Positions 33,674 through 41,653 of a stretch of DNA of 58,696 bases are shown piece by piece (the first letter of the stretch is position 1; each line of letters starts with the position of its first letter). A program made the translations under genes and the position numbers. The DNA lies in the NCBI GenBank assembly GCA_036494815.1, contig DASXNV010000068.1:1-58696 (forward strand), given 5' to 3'. Source of the stretch: Poindextera sp036494815. Lineage in GTDB: Bacteria > Pseudomonadota > Alphaproteobacteria > Caulobacterales > Caulobacteraceae. The notes beneath the pieces were generated by a model, which saw nothing but the letters and a program-made list of their open reading frames with translations, was not told the DNA's origin and ran no database searches.

Positions 33674-34468
33674 ATGAGCACCCCCACCGCCCTCGTAAAG
33701 GTGATGATCGACGCCGCGCGCAAGGCCGCCCGCGGCCTGACCCGCGACTTCGGCGAGCTGGCCGAGCTGCAGGTGTCCAAGAAGGGCCCGGCCGACTACG
33801 TCTCCGCCGCCGACACCAAGGCCGAGCAGGTGCTGTTCGAGGCCCTGACCGCCGCCCGCCCCGGCTATGGCTTCCTGGGCGAGGAGCGCGGACTGATCGA
33901 GGGCAGCGACAAGACCCACACCTGGATCGCCGACCCCCTGGATGGCACCACAAACTTCCTGCACGCCATCCCCCACTTCGCGGTGACTGTGGCCCTGGAG
34001 CGCGACGGCCAGATCGTCGCCGGTGTGACCTATAATCCCGCCACCAACGAGCTGTTCTGGGCTGAGCGCGGCAAGGGCTGCTACCTCAATGACAAGCGCC
34101 TGCGCGTGGCCGCTCGCCGCGATCTGGGCGAGGCGGTGCTGGCCACCGGCATCCCGTTCATGGGCCGGCCCGGCCACGCCCAGTTCCTAAAAGAGCTGCA
34201 CCAGATCGCCCAGAAGGTCTCCGGCGTGCGCCGCTTCGGCTCGGCCGCCCTGGACCTTGCCTATGTGGCCGCCGGCCGTTTCGACGGCTTCTGGGAGCGC
34301 AACCTGCAGCGCTGGGACATGGCGGCGGGCGTGCTCTTCATCACCGAAGCCGGCGGTGTGGTCACAGACGCCGACGGTGGAGCCGATCCGCTGGGGACCG
34401 GCGGGATCTTGGCCGCCAATACGGACCTGCACCCGTTGGTGCTGGAGCGGTTAAGGGCGGCGAGCTAA
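33674..34468 (+). CDS. suhB: Inositol monophosphatase family protein (SuhB type)
   Basis: The protein has 264 residues. The metal-binding motifs are GEERG with Glu70, IADPLDGTTNFLH with Asp87 and Asp90, and RWDMAAGVLFITEAGG near the C terminus. It hydrolyses inositol or related phosphomonoesters; E. coli SuhB also helps ribosomal RNA transcription. The gene directly follows efp with one base between them, an arrangement common in alphaproteobacteria. The cellular substrate cannot be read from sequence. Confidence 0.92.
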   Translation: MSTPTALVKVMIDAARKAARGLTRDFGELAELQVSKKGPADYVSAADTKAEQVLFEALTAARPGYGFLGEERGLIEGSDKTHTWIADPLDGTTNFLHAIPHFAVTVALERDGQIVAGVTYNPATNELFWAERGKGCYLNDKRLRVAARRDLGEAVLATGIPFMGRPGHAQFLKELHQIAQKVSGVRRFGSAALDLAYVAAGRFDGFWERNLQRWDMAAGVLFITEAGGVVTDADGGADPLGTGGILAANTDLHPLVLERLRAAS

Positions 34469-34482
34469 CTTGCCCACGTTAT

Positions 34483-34580
34483 GGCCGGGCTCGTCCCGGC
34501 CACCATGACTTCAGGCCTTTCAAGGCCTTATTTGGCCGGCTGGCGTGTATGGGCCACCGGGACGAGCCCGGTGGTGACGG
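34483..34580. repeat. Intergenic inverted repeat, family B, copy 1
   Basis: CCGGGCTCGTCCCGG (34485-34499) and its exact reverse complement CCGGGACGAGCCCGG (34557-34571) bracket about 57 bases, followed by GGTGACGG. An inner hairpin GGCCTTTCAAGGCC is present. The same arms and GGTGACGG tail recur at 37022-37137. This copy lies between the convergent suhB and ABC-exporter genes and may act as a bidirectional terminator. Confidence 0.75.
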
Positions 34581-34608
34581 ACACATTCGGGTTTGCAGGG
34601 TCGGCGCC

Positions 34609-36456
34609 CTACCCCTCCACCCCAAACTGCAGCTTGGCCAGGCGCGCATAGAGCCCGCCCTTGGCCACCAGTTCGGCGTGTACGCCCTCTTCCACGACAT
34701 GGCCCTCGTCCATGACCACGATGCGGTCGGCTTCCAGCACCGTGGCCAGGCGGTGGGCGATGACCAGTGTGGTGCGGCCGGCCATGGCCTTGTGCAGGGC
34801 GGCCTGGACCAATTGCTCGTTCTCGGCGTCCAGGGCGCTGGTGGCTTCGTCCAGCAGCAGGATCGGCGCGTCACGCAAGAGGGCGCGGGCGATCGCCAGG
34901 CGCTGCCGTTGGCCGCCGGACAGGGTCTTGGCCCGCTCGCCGATGGGGGTGTCGAAGCCTTCGGGCAGGGCTGACAAAAAGCCCTGGGCCTGGGCGGCCT
35001 GGGCGGCGGCCTGCATCTGCTCGGGCGTGGCGCCCTCACGGCCAAATTCGAGATTTTCATAGGCCGAGCCGGAAAACAGCGGCGCGTCCTGGCCCACCAG
35101 GGCGATGCGCGCGCGGGCCTGGGCCGGATCGGTGTCACGCAGATCCACCCCATCCATGCGCACCGCCCCGCCTTGCGGGTCATAGAAGCGTAGGATCAGA
35201 CGCAGCACCGTGCTCTTGCCGGCGCCCGAAGGTCCCACCAGGGCCACTCGCTCGCCGGGGTTCACGGTCAACGAGAAGTCACGCAGGGCCGGCAGGTCGG
35301 GCCGGCCCGGATAGGCGAATTCCACATGCTCGAAGGCGATGGAACCCCGGGCGGGAACGGGCAGGGTGATGGGCTTGGCCGGCGGGGCGATGGTCGGCTT
35401 GGCGGCCAAAAGCTCGCTGATGCGCTGCATGGCCCCGGCGGCCTTCTGCATCTCGCCCATCACCTCGCCCAGCTGGGCCACCGAACTGGCGGCCAGAATC
35501 GACAGCACGGTGAATTGGAGCAGCACCCCTGGGGTCATGGTGTGTTTGATGTAGACGGCGGCCAGGGCGGTGTAGAGCAGCACCCCGATGCCAGCGAAGC
35601 CCAGGGTGATGATCATGGCCGCCATCAGGGCGCGGGCGCGGATACGGGCCATGGAGGCCTGGAAGGCGGTTTCCACCCCCTTGGCGAAGCGGGCGGCGAC
35701 GCTGGCCTCGCGATTGAAGGCCTGCACCGTCTCCAGGGCGTCCAGGCTCTCGCCGGCATAGCCGATGGCGTCGGCGAAGCGGTCCTGGGCCCGGGCCGAC
35801 AGCCTGCGCACGTAGCGCCCAAAGGCGATCAGCGGGACAAGCACACCCAGCACCAGCACCAGGATGAAGACCGCATAGCCTGGCGCGACAATGGCCAGAG
35901 CGGTCAAGGCGCCGACAAACAGGACGATATTGCGCAGGAAGATCGAGGCGTAGGCGCTGACCGTCTCGATGATGGTCATGTCAGTGGTCATGCGCGACAG
36001 CACCTCGCCGGTGCGGATGTGCATGAAGAAACCGGGGTCGAGCGTCAGGACGTGGTCATAGAGCTGCTTGCGCAGGTCGGCCACGATCCGCTCGCCGAGA
36101 CGGGAGACGAAGTAGAAGCGCAGAGCCGTGGCCGTGGCCAGGGCGGCGACCACCACGCCCACGAACAGGAAGGCCTGGTTCAGGGCCGCATAGGCGTGCG
36201 CCTGCAGCCCGTGATCGACCACCATGCGGCCGGCGACGCTGATGCCCAGGGTGGACAGGCTCGAGACCACCAGGAACATCCCGGCCAGGATCGCGTCGCC
36301 AATGTGGGCCCGGGCGTGGGGCCACAGCGCCGCCAGGGGCGACAGGTCGCGGCTCTTCGCCCGGCGCGCAGCGGCTTGTTGCATGGACTGGGCCAGCACC
36401 GCGCCGGAATTGGGCCGTCCGGCGACGACGGCTTCGTCCCCCATGGCGTCGCTCAT
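34609..36456 (-). CDS. ABC exporter, fused permease and ATPase (type I)
   Basis: The protein has 615 residues. Six membrane helices span about 50-320, then the ATPase domain has Walker A GPSGAGKST, the Q-loop, the signature LSGGQRQRLAIARALL, Walker B ILLLDEATSALD and the switch His in VIAHRLAT. It is a half-transporter that should work as a homodimer, exporting a lipid, peptide or drug. The first 40 residues are cytosolic and polar; the Met at residue 5 is another possible start. No accessory membrane-fusion protein adjoins. The gene is divergent from rpmE, and the substrate cannot be inferred. Confidence 0.92.
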   Translation of the reverse strand: MSDAMGDEAVVAGRPNSGAVLAQSMQQAAARRAKSRDLSPLAALWPHARAHIGDAILAGMFLVVSSLSTLGISVAGRMVVDHGLQAHAYAALNQAFLFVGVVVAALATATALRFYFVSRLGERIVADLRKQLYDHVLTLDPGFFMHIRTGEVLSRMTTDMTIIETVSAYASIFLRNIVLFVGALTALAIVAPGYAVFILVLVLGVLVPLIAFGRYVRRLSARAQDRFADAIGYAGESLDALETVQAFNREASVAARFAKGVETAFQASMARIRARALMAAMIITLGFAGIGVLLYTALAAVYIKHTMTPGVLLQFTVLSILAASSVAQLGEVMGEMQKAAGAMQRISELLAAKPTIAPPAKPITLPVPARGSIAFEHVEFAYPGRPDLPALRDFSLTVNPGERVALVGPSGAGKSTVLRLILRFYDPQGGAVRMDGVDLRDTDPAQARARIALVGQDAPLFSGSAYENLEFGREGATPEQMQAAAQAAQAQGFLSALPEGFDTPIGERAKTLSGGQRQRLAIARALLRDAPILLLDEATSALDAENEQLVQAALHKAMAGRTTLVIAHRLATVLEADRIVVMDEGHVVEEGVHAELVAKGGLYARLAKLQFGVEG

Positions 36457-36646
36457 AGAAACTCCCTCACACCCTGGCGGGCCAAGCCCGCGTGGGTCAA
36501 AACGGCTAAGATCAAGCCTGCGCTCTAAAGTCCCGAATGGCCGGACTTGCCTTGGCGCCCCGCCTTCGTGTATAGCCGCCCATCCTTCAGCCCCGACGCT
36601 CCTGCGAGCGGGCGCTCGTTCCTTTCAGAGTCGGTACGACCTCACG

Positions 36647-36871
36647 ATGAAACAAGACACTCACCCCGACTATCACTTCATCACCGTGGTGATGACGGAC
36701 GGAACGACCTATCAGACGCGCTCGACCTACGGCAAGGAAGGCGCGACCCTGAACCTGGACATCGATCCGAAAACCCACCCGGCGTGGACCGGCGGCAACC
36801 AGACCCTGCTCGACCGCGGCGGCCGCGTGTCGCGCTTCGCGGCGAAATACGGCGGCTTCCTCAAGAAGTAG
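36647..36871 (+). CDS. rpmE: Ribosomal protein L31
   Basis: The protein has 74 residues (MKQDTHPDYHFITVVMTDGT) and keeps the L31 signatures THPAWTGGNQ and GGRVSRFAAKYGGF. The zinc-binding CxxC of some L31 forms is absent, so it is the Cys-less type usual in alphaproteobacteria. The open frame extends upstream to 36224, but that part runs through the divergent ABC gene. A good terminator follows. It is a single-gene unit. Confidence 0.95.
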   Translation: MKQDTHPDYHFITVVMTDGTTYQTRSTYGKEGATLNLDIDPKTHPAWTGGNQTLLDRGGRVSRFAAKYGGFLKK

Positions 36872-36924
36872 GCCCTCAGGACATAGGCTGCGGCGCGCCT
36901 TCACGGGCGAGCTGATGCGAAATG

Positions 36925-36955
36925 AGCCGGCTGCAGTGATGCGGCCGGCTTTTTT
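36925..36955 (+). terminator. Rho-independent terminator after rpmE
   Basis: AGCCGGC (36925-36931) pairs with GCCGGCT (36944-36950), and six T bases follow directly (36950-36955). It lies 53 bases behind the rpmE stop. Confidence 0.8.
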
Positions 36956-37021
36956 CTGGCTTGAGTTCGCCGTTGGGAGACGGTGACGGTCGTCTTGAGT
37001 TTGTAGCATAGTTCGTCATCG

Positions 37022-37137
37022 CCGGGGCTCGTCCCGGCGACCCATGAACACGAATGATCAGAGCTTGGCGCAATGCAGCCGCGACAACTACCAATAGCTT
37101 GAGGCCCTGGGCCGCCGGGACGAGCCCGGCGGTGACG
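37022..37137. repeat. Intergenic inverted repeat, family B, copy 2
   Basis: The left arm CCGGGGCTCGTCCCGG (37022-37037) pairs, with one extra G, with CCGGGACGAGCCCGG (37115-37129), and GGTGACGG follows as in copy 1. The roughly 77 bases inside differ from copy 1, so only the arms are conserved. It lies between the convergent rpmE and rcdA genes. Confidence 0.75.
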
Positions 37138-37161
37138 GCTCTCAATCCGCTTTTGGACCCC

Positions 37162-37677
37162 TCAGACTCCGAACGCCGCCTGCAGCATCTGGTGCTGGGC
37201 CAGCACCGCGTGCGGCGCCGCCCCGGCGTCGCCTTCCAGATACATGCGCCGGTCCAGGTGCAGGACCCGGTCATAGAGGCGCTCGGAACGGTCCAGCAGG
37301 TCCACCAGGCCGATGGGCAGGTGTTGCCCCAGCCCGCTGCTGGCCAGGCCTTCGGCGCCCAGGCGATAGCGGGAATCGCAGGCCAGAGCCGGTTCCATCT
37401 CGCCTTCACGCACCGCGCGCTGCACCAGCAGCCACGAGGCCACCTGCATCAGGCGGGTGGTCAGGCGCATGCTCTCGCTGGCGTATTCCAGGGCCGAGGT
37501 GCGGTCGAGGCGCTTGGATTCCTGGCGGCCAGGCCCATCGAGATAGGCCGCGGTCTCTTCAACAAGGTCCATGCCCTCGCGAAAAGTATGGTCGAACAGT
37601 TCGGAGCGGGAGAAGTCTCGGACCACGTCCGCCCGCCACGCGCCGGCGACGGTAAGCGTCTCGCCGATCTCGTTCAT
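37162..37677 (-). CDS. rcdA: DUF1465 / RcdA-like protein (regulator of CtrA degradation)
   Basis: From the Met at 37677 (MNEIGETLTVAGAWRADVV) the protein has 171 residues; eleven extra codons to 37710 are possible but have a Cys/Arg-rich unlikely start. It is helical and matches the DUF1465 family, with FREGMDLVEETAAYLDGPGR, ASESMRLTTRLMQVASWLLV and SERLYDRVLHLDRRMYLE. In Caulobacter RcdA is an adaptor that, with CpdR and PopA, delivers CtrA to the ClpXP protease at the cell pole. The nearby DUF1192 and TrcR genes fit a conserved cell-cycle neighbourhood. A poor CtrA-like site lies about 230 bases upstream. Confidence 0.78.
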   Translation of the reverse strand: MNEIGETLTVAGAWRADVVRDFSRSELFDHTFREGMDLVEETAAYLDGPGRQESKRLDRTSALEYASESMRLTTRLMQVASWLLVQRAVREGEMEPALACDSRYRLGAEGLASSGLGQHLPIGLVDLLDRSERLYDRVLHLDRRMYLEGDAGAAPHAVLAQHQMLQAAFGV

Positions 37678-37818
37678 TATGCTCGCCCTTCCAAGCCTAC
37701 GGGAACACACCCCGTCTGACGCCAGGGGACTGCAACCCCCATGCCAGTCTTGCTCGCCTAGATCCCGGTGATCTTGGATCGAATCGATCCAAAATCGTCG
37801 TGATCGAACCTAAAAGCT

Positions 37819-37871
37819 TAGAGCGGGATGCGGGCGGAAAACCGCTTCGCACTTTCCTCAACCCGCTCCAG
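37819..37871. repeat. Intergenic palindromic repeat, family A, copy 2
   Basis: TAGAGCGGGAT at the left and CAACCCGCTCCA at the right bracket GCGGGCGGAAAACCGC and TTCGCACTTTCCTC. It is about 85 per cent like copy 1 by eye and in the same orientation. It lies between the rcdA start and the DUF1192 stop, within the probable rcdA promoter region. Confidence 0.8.
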
Positions 37872-37902
37872 ATCAGCGAATCCGTTTCGCCTGAAATCAG
37901 TC

Positions 37903-37917
37903 TAACTCAAACCTTAA
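37903..37917 (-). promoter_or_regulatory. Possible CtrA-type site upstream of rcdA
   Basis: On the minus strand the sequence reads TTAA-GGTTTGA-GTTA, one base off the TTAA-N7-TTAA consensus of the master regulator CtrA. It is about 230 bases before the rcdA start. A match of this quality occurs by chance, so it is only a candidate. Confidence 0.25.
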
Positions 37918-37932
37918 CACCACTATGGTTTT

Positions 37933-38133
37933 CTATGTCTTAAACAGAGCGTCGGCCGCCGCGCGGCCCGATCGTTTGCGATCGACCTGGGCGCGGGTGC
38001 GGTCGATCTCGGCCTGGAGCATGTCTATGCGCTCCTCCAGTTCCTCCACGGCGTAGAGATCCAGATCTTCGCGCGTGACGTCGATCAGGGCCTGACCCCG
38101 TCCACGCCGCGGCGGCGCTGCATCCTCCAACAT
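37933..38133 (-). CDS. DUF1192 family protein
   Basis: This is a 66-residue protein. It has a short basic head (PPRRGRGQAL), then DLDLYAVEELEERIDMLQAE, which is the hallmark of DUF1192, and a C-terminal helical stretch (DRTRAQVDRKRSGRAAADAL). It is predicted to be a coiled coil and cytosolic. Its function is unknown; in alphaproteobacteria it sits near rcdA and an NAD(P)H quinone oxidoreductase, as here. It is divergent from the oxidoreductase. Confidence 0.85.
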   Translation of the reverse strand: MLEDAAPPRRGRGQALIDVTREDLDLYAVEELEERIDMLQAEIDRTRAQVDRKRSGRAAADALFKT

Positions 38134-38180
38134 TGTGGCGGCCTCCCTGTCGTTTGCTCCTAAACCCCACTATCTGACCT

Positions 38181-38201
38181 CTTGCGCGAGATGTGCGCAA
38201 G
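38181..38201. promoter_or_regulatory. Perfect inverted repeat before the quinone oxidoreductase gene
   Basis: CTTGCGC-GAGATGT-GCGCAAG has seven-base perfect arms and ends 14 bases before the oxidoreductase ATG, overlapping the space where the leader would be. It also lies in the divergent promoter region of the DUF1192 gene. It is a candidate operator for an unidentified regulator. Confidence 0.45.
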
Positions 38202-38215
38202 CTTGGGAGATCGGC

Positions 38216-39202
38216 ATGGCGCCAGAACAGATGGCCGCGATCGTGGTGGAGGACGGCAAGGGTCCGGCCAGCGCGCTGAAGCTGGGGCGGATCGACACGC
38301 CAAGGCCGGCTGAAGGCCAGATCCTGATCCGCGTGTGCGCCGCGGGGGTCAACCGCCCCGATATCCTGCAGCGTCTGGGCTATTATCCGCCGCCGCCAGG
38401 GGCGCCCGCCACCTTGGGCCTGGAAGTCGCCGGCGAGGTGGCGATGCTGGGGCCGAACGCGCCGCGCTGGCGCGAGGGCGACAAGGTCACCGCGCTCCTG
38501 GGCGGGGGCGGATACGCCGAATACGCCGTGGTCGACGCGCGCCATGCCTTGCCGATCCCTCCGGGCTTTGACTTGGTTCAGGCCGCGGCCCTGCCCGAGA
38601 CCGTGTTCACCGTATTCGCCAATGTGTTCGAGCATGGAGGTCTGAAAGCCGGCGAGACCCTTATGATCCATGGGGCCACCTCCGGCATCGGCGTCATCGC
38701 CATCCAGATGGCCAAGGCCGCCGGCGCGCGGGTGATCGCCACGGGCCGCGGGGCCGAAAAGGCCAGGGCGGCGTTGAAACTGGGCGCCGATCACGCCATC
38801 GACACCACCACTGAAGACTTCGCCGAGGCCGCCCGGGCGCTGGGCGGGGTCGACGTGATCCTGGACATGGTCGGCGGCGATTATGTCGCCAAGGACTTCG
38901 CCAGCCTCAATACCGGCGGGCGGCTGGTGATGATCGCCACCCAGGCCGGCGCCCAGGTGGAGGTGAACCTCCTGGCCATCATGCAAAAGCGGCTGGTCCT
39001 GACCGGCTCGACCCTGAGGCCGCGCGACGCCGACGAAAAGGCGCGGCTGGCCGCGGCCATCGAAAAGACCGTCTGGCCTTGGATCGAAGCCGGTAAATTG
39101 ACGCCGATCATCGACGCCACCTTCCCTTTGGCCGACGCGGCTGGCGCTCACGCCCATCTGGAAGGTGGCGCGCATGTGGGCAAGGTGATGCTGACCGCGT
39201 GA
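38216..39202 (+). CDS. NAD(P)H quinone oxidoreductase (zinc-free MDR family)
   Basis: From MAPEQMAAIVVEDGKGPASA the protein has 328 residues; GGGAGA lies six bases before this ATG, and the longer frame from 38135 has no start support. The medium-chain dehydrogenase fold is clear: AAGVNRPDILQRLGYYPPPP, LGLEVAGEVAMLG, AALPETVFTVFANVFEHGGL and the nucleotide-binding IHGATSGIGVIAIQMAKAAG. Catalytic zinc ligands are missing, as in QOR/TED2-type reductases. It reduces quinones or related carbonyls with NADPH in the cytosol. The perfect repeat just upstream suggests regulated expression, perhaps by quinone or redox stress. Confidence 0.9.
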   Translation: MAPEQMAAIVVEDGKGPASALKLGRIDTPRPAEGQILIRVCAAGVNRPDILQRLGYYPPPPGAPATLGLEVAGEVAMLGPNAPRWREGDKVTALLGGGGYAEYAVVDARHALPIPPGFDLVQAAALPETVFTVFANVFEHGGLKAGETLMIHGATSGIGVIAIQMAKAAGARVIATGRGAEKARAALKLGADHAIDTTTEDFAEAARALGGVDVILDMVGGDYVAKDFASLNTGGRLVMIATQAGAQVEVNLLAIMQKRLVLTGSTLRPRDADEKARLAAAIEKTVWPWIEAGKLTPIIDATFPLADAAGAHAHLEGGAHVGKVMLTA

Positions 39203-39291
39203 CAAACCGAGGCGCTTGGGCGCGCGGTTAGCCCTAAGTGCCCGATTGCGATTGGCTTCCGGCGCGATCGGCCTTATAGGGAAAGATGCAT

Positions 39292-39313
39292 CGCCCGGCC
39301 GAAAGGCCGGGCG
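39292..39313 (+). other. GNRA-loop hairpin in the trcR leader
   Basis: CGCCCGGCC (39292-39300), a GAAA tetraloop and GGCCGGGCG (39305-39313) form a perfect nine-base stem. It lies 33 bases before the trcR start. No T run follows, so it may be a leader structure rather than a terminator, though it could also protect the 3' end of the upstream mRNA. Confidence 0.6.
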
Positions 39314-39346
39314 CCGTCATTTCAGGACTACGGAAAGATCCATCGC

Positions 39347-39982
39347 ATGACCGACATTCTCATGCCCAAGGCGACCGCCGTCTGGCTGGTCGACAACACC
39401 TCGATGACCTTCGAGCAGATCGCCGACTTCTGCGGTCTGCATCCTTTGGAAGTGAAAGGGATCGCCGACGGCGAAGTGGCGCGAGACATCCGCGGCGCCG
39501 ACCCTATCGCCAACGGCCAGCTGTCGCGCGGCGAGCTTGATGCGGCCCAGGCCAATCCGGCCTATCGCATGAAGGCGCAGAAGAGCCGTCACGCCGAGTT
39601 GCTCAAGCCGGCCAAGAAGGCCCCGCGCTACACCCCGGTCTCGCGCCGTCAGGATCGCCCGGACGCCATCGCCTGGTTCCTGCGCAACCACCCGGAAATT
39701 CCGGACAGCCAGATCGTCAAGACGCTCGGCACCACCAAGGCCACCATCGACCAGGTGCGCAACCGCACCCACTGGAACGCCAGTAACATCAAGCCGGTGG
39801 ATCCCGTGACCCTGGGCCTGATCACCCAGTTGGAGCTGGACTCGATCGTCAAGAAGGCGGCCGAAAAGAAGGCCAAGGATGACGCCAAGAAGGGCATTGT
39901 CGACGACGGCGCCTCCCTGCGCCCGGCCTCCGAGACCGGCGCTCAGGAACCGGCGCACGAAACCGACGACGACGAGGGCTAA
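39347..39982 (+). CDS. trcR: TrcR (DUF1013) cell-cycle transcriptional regulator
   Basis: The protein has 211 residues and is strongly conserved in alphaproteobacteria. MTDILMPKATAVWLVDNTSM opens it, then TFEQIADFCGLHPLEVKGIA forms a helix-turn-helix-like unit. A second one follows in AIAWFLRNHPEIPDSQIVKT with LGTTKATIDQVRNRTHWN. The tail is charged and disordered. In Caulobacter TrcR associates with RNA polymerase and affects cell-cycle gene expression. The unusually stable hairpin in the leader may influence translation or RNA stability. A UbiH-type gene begins 48 bases downstream. Confidence 0.88.
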   Translation: MTDILMPKATAVWLVDNTSMTFEQIADFCGLHPLEVKGIADGEVARDIRGADPIANGQLSRGELDAAQANPAYRMKAQKSRHAELLKPAKKAPRYTPVSRRQDRPDAIAWFLRNHPEIPDSQIVKTLGTTKATIDQVRNRTHWNASNIKPVDPVTLGLITQLELDSIVKKAAEKKAKDDAKKGIVDDGASLRPASETGAQEPAHETDDDEG

Positions 39983-40030
39983 GGTCGCCGCCTGACTGGA
40001 CTTCGCGTCGGGTCGGGTCGACATAGGGGC

Positions 40031-41284
40031 ATGGATCAGACCCTTGACGCCGATGTGATCGTCGCCGGGGCCGGCATGGCCGGCGCAACCCTGGCGCTGG
40101 CTTTGCATCACGGTGGCCTGCGCCCGATCCTGGTGGATCCCCAGCCCTTCGCCGCCCAGCTGGAGCCGACCTTCGACGGCCGCGCCTCGGCCATCGCCTT
40201 TTCCTCGTTTCGCGCCTGGGACGCCATCGGCGTCGGCGACGGCATGCGCCCGGACGTACAGCGCATCGAGCAGATCCTGGTCACCGACGGTCATGCGCCT
40301 GGAGCCTCTTCGGGCAGGCCGACCTCGTTCTTCCTGCGCTTCGACGCGGCGGAGATCGCCGCCCGGGTCCATTCCGAGCCGCTGGGCTATATGGTCGAAA
40401 ACCGGCGCACCCGCCTGGCCCTGGCCCAGGCGGTCGAGGCGTCGGGCCTGACCGTGCTGGCGCCGGCCCGGGTCGAGGGCGTGGACGTTCAGGCCGGCGG
40501 CGCCCGGGTGCGGCTGGCCGGCGGCCGGGAGCTGCGCGCCCCGGTGGTCATCGGCGCCGAGGGGCGTGGCTCCACGGTGCGCAAGGCGGCCGGCATTGGC
40601 GTGGTCGGCTGGGACTACAAACAGAGCGGGGTGGTGGCGACCCTGAAGATGGAGCGCACGCACCAGGGCGTGGCCCATGAATATTTCCTGCCCGCCGGCC
40701 CCTTCGCCATCCTGCCCTTGACCGAGAACCGCGCCAGCCTGGTGTGGACCGAGAGCGCCGCCGCCGGCGAGGCGCTGCGGGCGGCCCGGCCCGAGGTGTT
40801 CCTGTCGCTGCTGCGCCGCCGGTTTGGCCCGTTCCTGGGCGAGGTCCAGGTGGTGGGGCCGACCTTTGTCTATCCCCTGTCGCTGCAACTGGCCGAGCGG
40901 ATGACCGCGCCGCGCGTGGCCCTGCTGGGCGACGCTGCGCACGGGGTGCACCCGATCGCCGGCCAGGGGCTGAACCTGGGGCTGAAGGACGCCGCGGTGC
41001 TGGCCGAGGTGCTGGTGGACGCCGCCCGCCTGGGCGAGGACATCGGCTCGGAAGCGGTTCTGAAGCGTTACGCCGCCTGGCGACGCTTCGACACCGCCAC
41101 CATGGCCGCCGGCATGGACGCCTTCGTCCACCTGTTCTCCAACGACCATCCGGCCATCCGCCTGGCCCGGGGCTTGGGCATGGCCGCCGTCAACCGCATA
41201 GGTCCGGCGCGCCGCTTCTTCATGCGCGAGGCCGGCGGGGCGGTGGGGGATCTGCCGCGGCTGTTCCGCGGCGAGGTGCTGTAG
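40031..41284 (+). CDS. UbiH/COQ6-family FAD-dependent hydroxylase
   Basis: The protein has 417 residues. The FAD-binding motif is VIVAGAGMAGATLALALHHG at residues 9-28, the DG-type middle motif is GAEGRGSTVRKAAGI, and the second FAD site is RVALLGDAAHGVHPIAGQGL followed by NLGLKDAAVLAEVL. It belongs to the ubiquinone biosynthesis monooxygenases (UbiH/UbiF/UbiI/UbiL). In alphaproteobacteria such enzymes often hydroxylate more than one ring position, so the exact step cannot be fixed. It is cytosolic or peripheral to the membrane and faces the DUF971 gene tail to tail. Confidence 0.9.
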   Translation: MDQTLDADVIVAGAGMAGATLALALHHGGLRPILVDPQPFAAQLEPTFDGRASAIAFSSFRAWDAIGVGDGMRPDVQRIEQILVTDGHAPGASSGRPTSFFLRFDAAEIAARVHSEPLGYMVENRRTRLALAQAVEASGLTVLAPARVEGVDVQAGGARVRLAGGRELRAPVVIGAEGRGSTVRKAAGIGVVGWDYKQSGVVATLKMERTHQGVAHEYFLPAGPFAILPLTENRASLVWTESAAAGEALRAARPEVFLSLLRRRFGPFLGEVQVVGPTFVYPLSLQLAERMTAPRVALLGDAAHGVHPIAGQGLNLGLKDAAVLAEVLVDAARLGEDIGSEAVLKRYAAWRRFDTATMAAGMDAFVHLFSNDHPAIRLARGLGMAAVNRIGPARRFFMREAGGAVGDLPRLFRGEVL

Positions 41285-41290
41285 GCTCCG

Positions 41291-41653
41291 CTACCGCGAC
41301 AGCCCTTCACGCTCCAGGCGCTGCAGGTATTCCGCCCACAGACGGTTATGATCGCGGCCGAGGCGATAGAGTTCGTCCCAGCTGTAAAGGCCGGTGTCGT
41401 GGCCGTCGTCAAAGCGGATACGCACCGCATAGCGGCCCACCGGCTGCACATCAGTGACGCCCACGCCGCGCTTGCCGTCCACGCAGCGGCCCGGACCCCC
41501 GCCATGGCCGCGATCGGCGGCGCTGGGGGTCATGACACGCAGATATTCCGCCGACAGATCGAAGCTGTGGCCATCGTCAAAGGCGGCGCTGAGCACGGCG
41601 TCCCGTCGGCGCACCTTCAGCTCCACAGGCCAGGGGCGGTTTGCAGCGCTCAT
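41291..41653 (-). CDS. DUF971 domain protein
   Basis: The protein has 120 residues. WPVELKVRRRDAVLSAAFDD and YAVRIRFDDGHDTGLYSWDE are the DUF971 (gamma-butyrobetaine hydroxylase N-terminal-like) signature; no hydroxylase domain is attached. Such stand-alone forms are linked in the literature to iron-sulfur cluster handling, but the role is uncertain. Its start overlaps the stop of the Trm112-like gene by four bases, so it is the last gene of the cnoX-LON-Trm112-DUF971 unit. Confidence 0.85.
   Translation of the reverse strand: MSAANRPWPVELKVRRRDAVLSAAFDDGHSFDLSAEYLRVMTPSAADRGHGGGPGRCVDGKRGVGVTDVQPVGRYAVRIRFDDGHDTGLYSWDELYRLGRDHNRLWAEYLQRLEREGLSR

Noticed and set aside
39317..41149. A 610-residue open frame on the minus strand
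   Set aside because: It covers trcR and the UbiH-like gene in reverse; both of those have clear family motifs.
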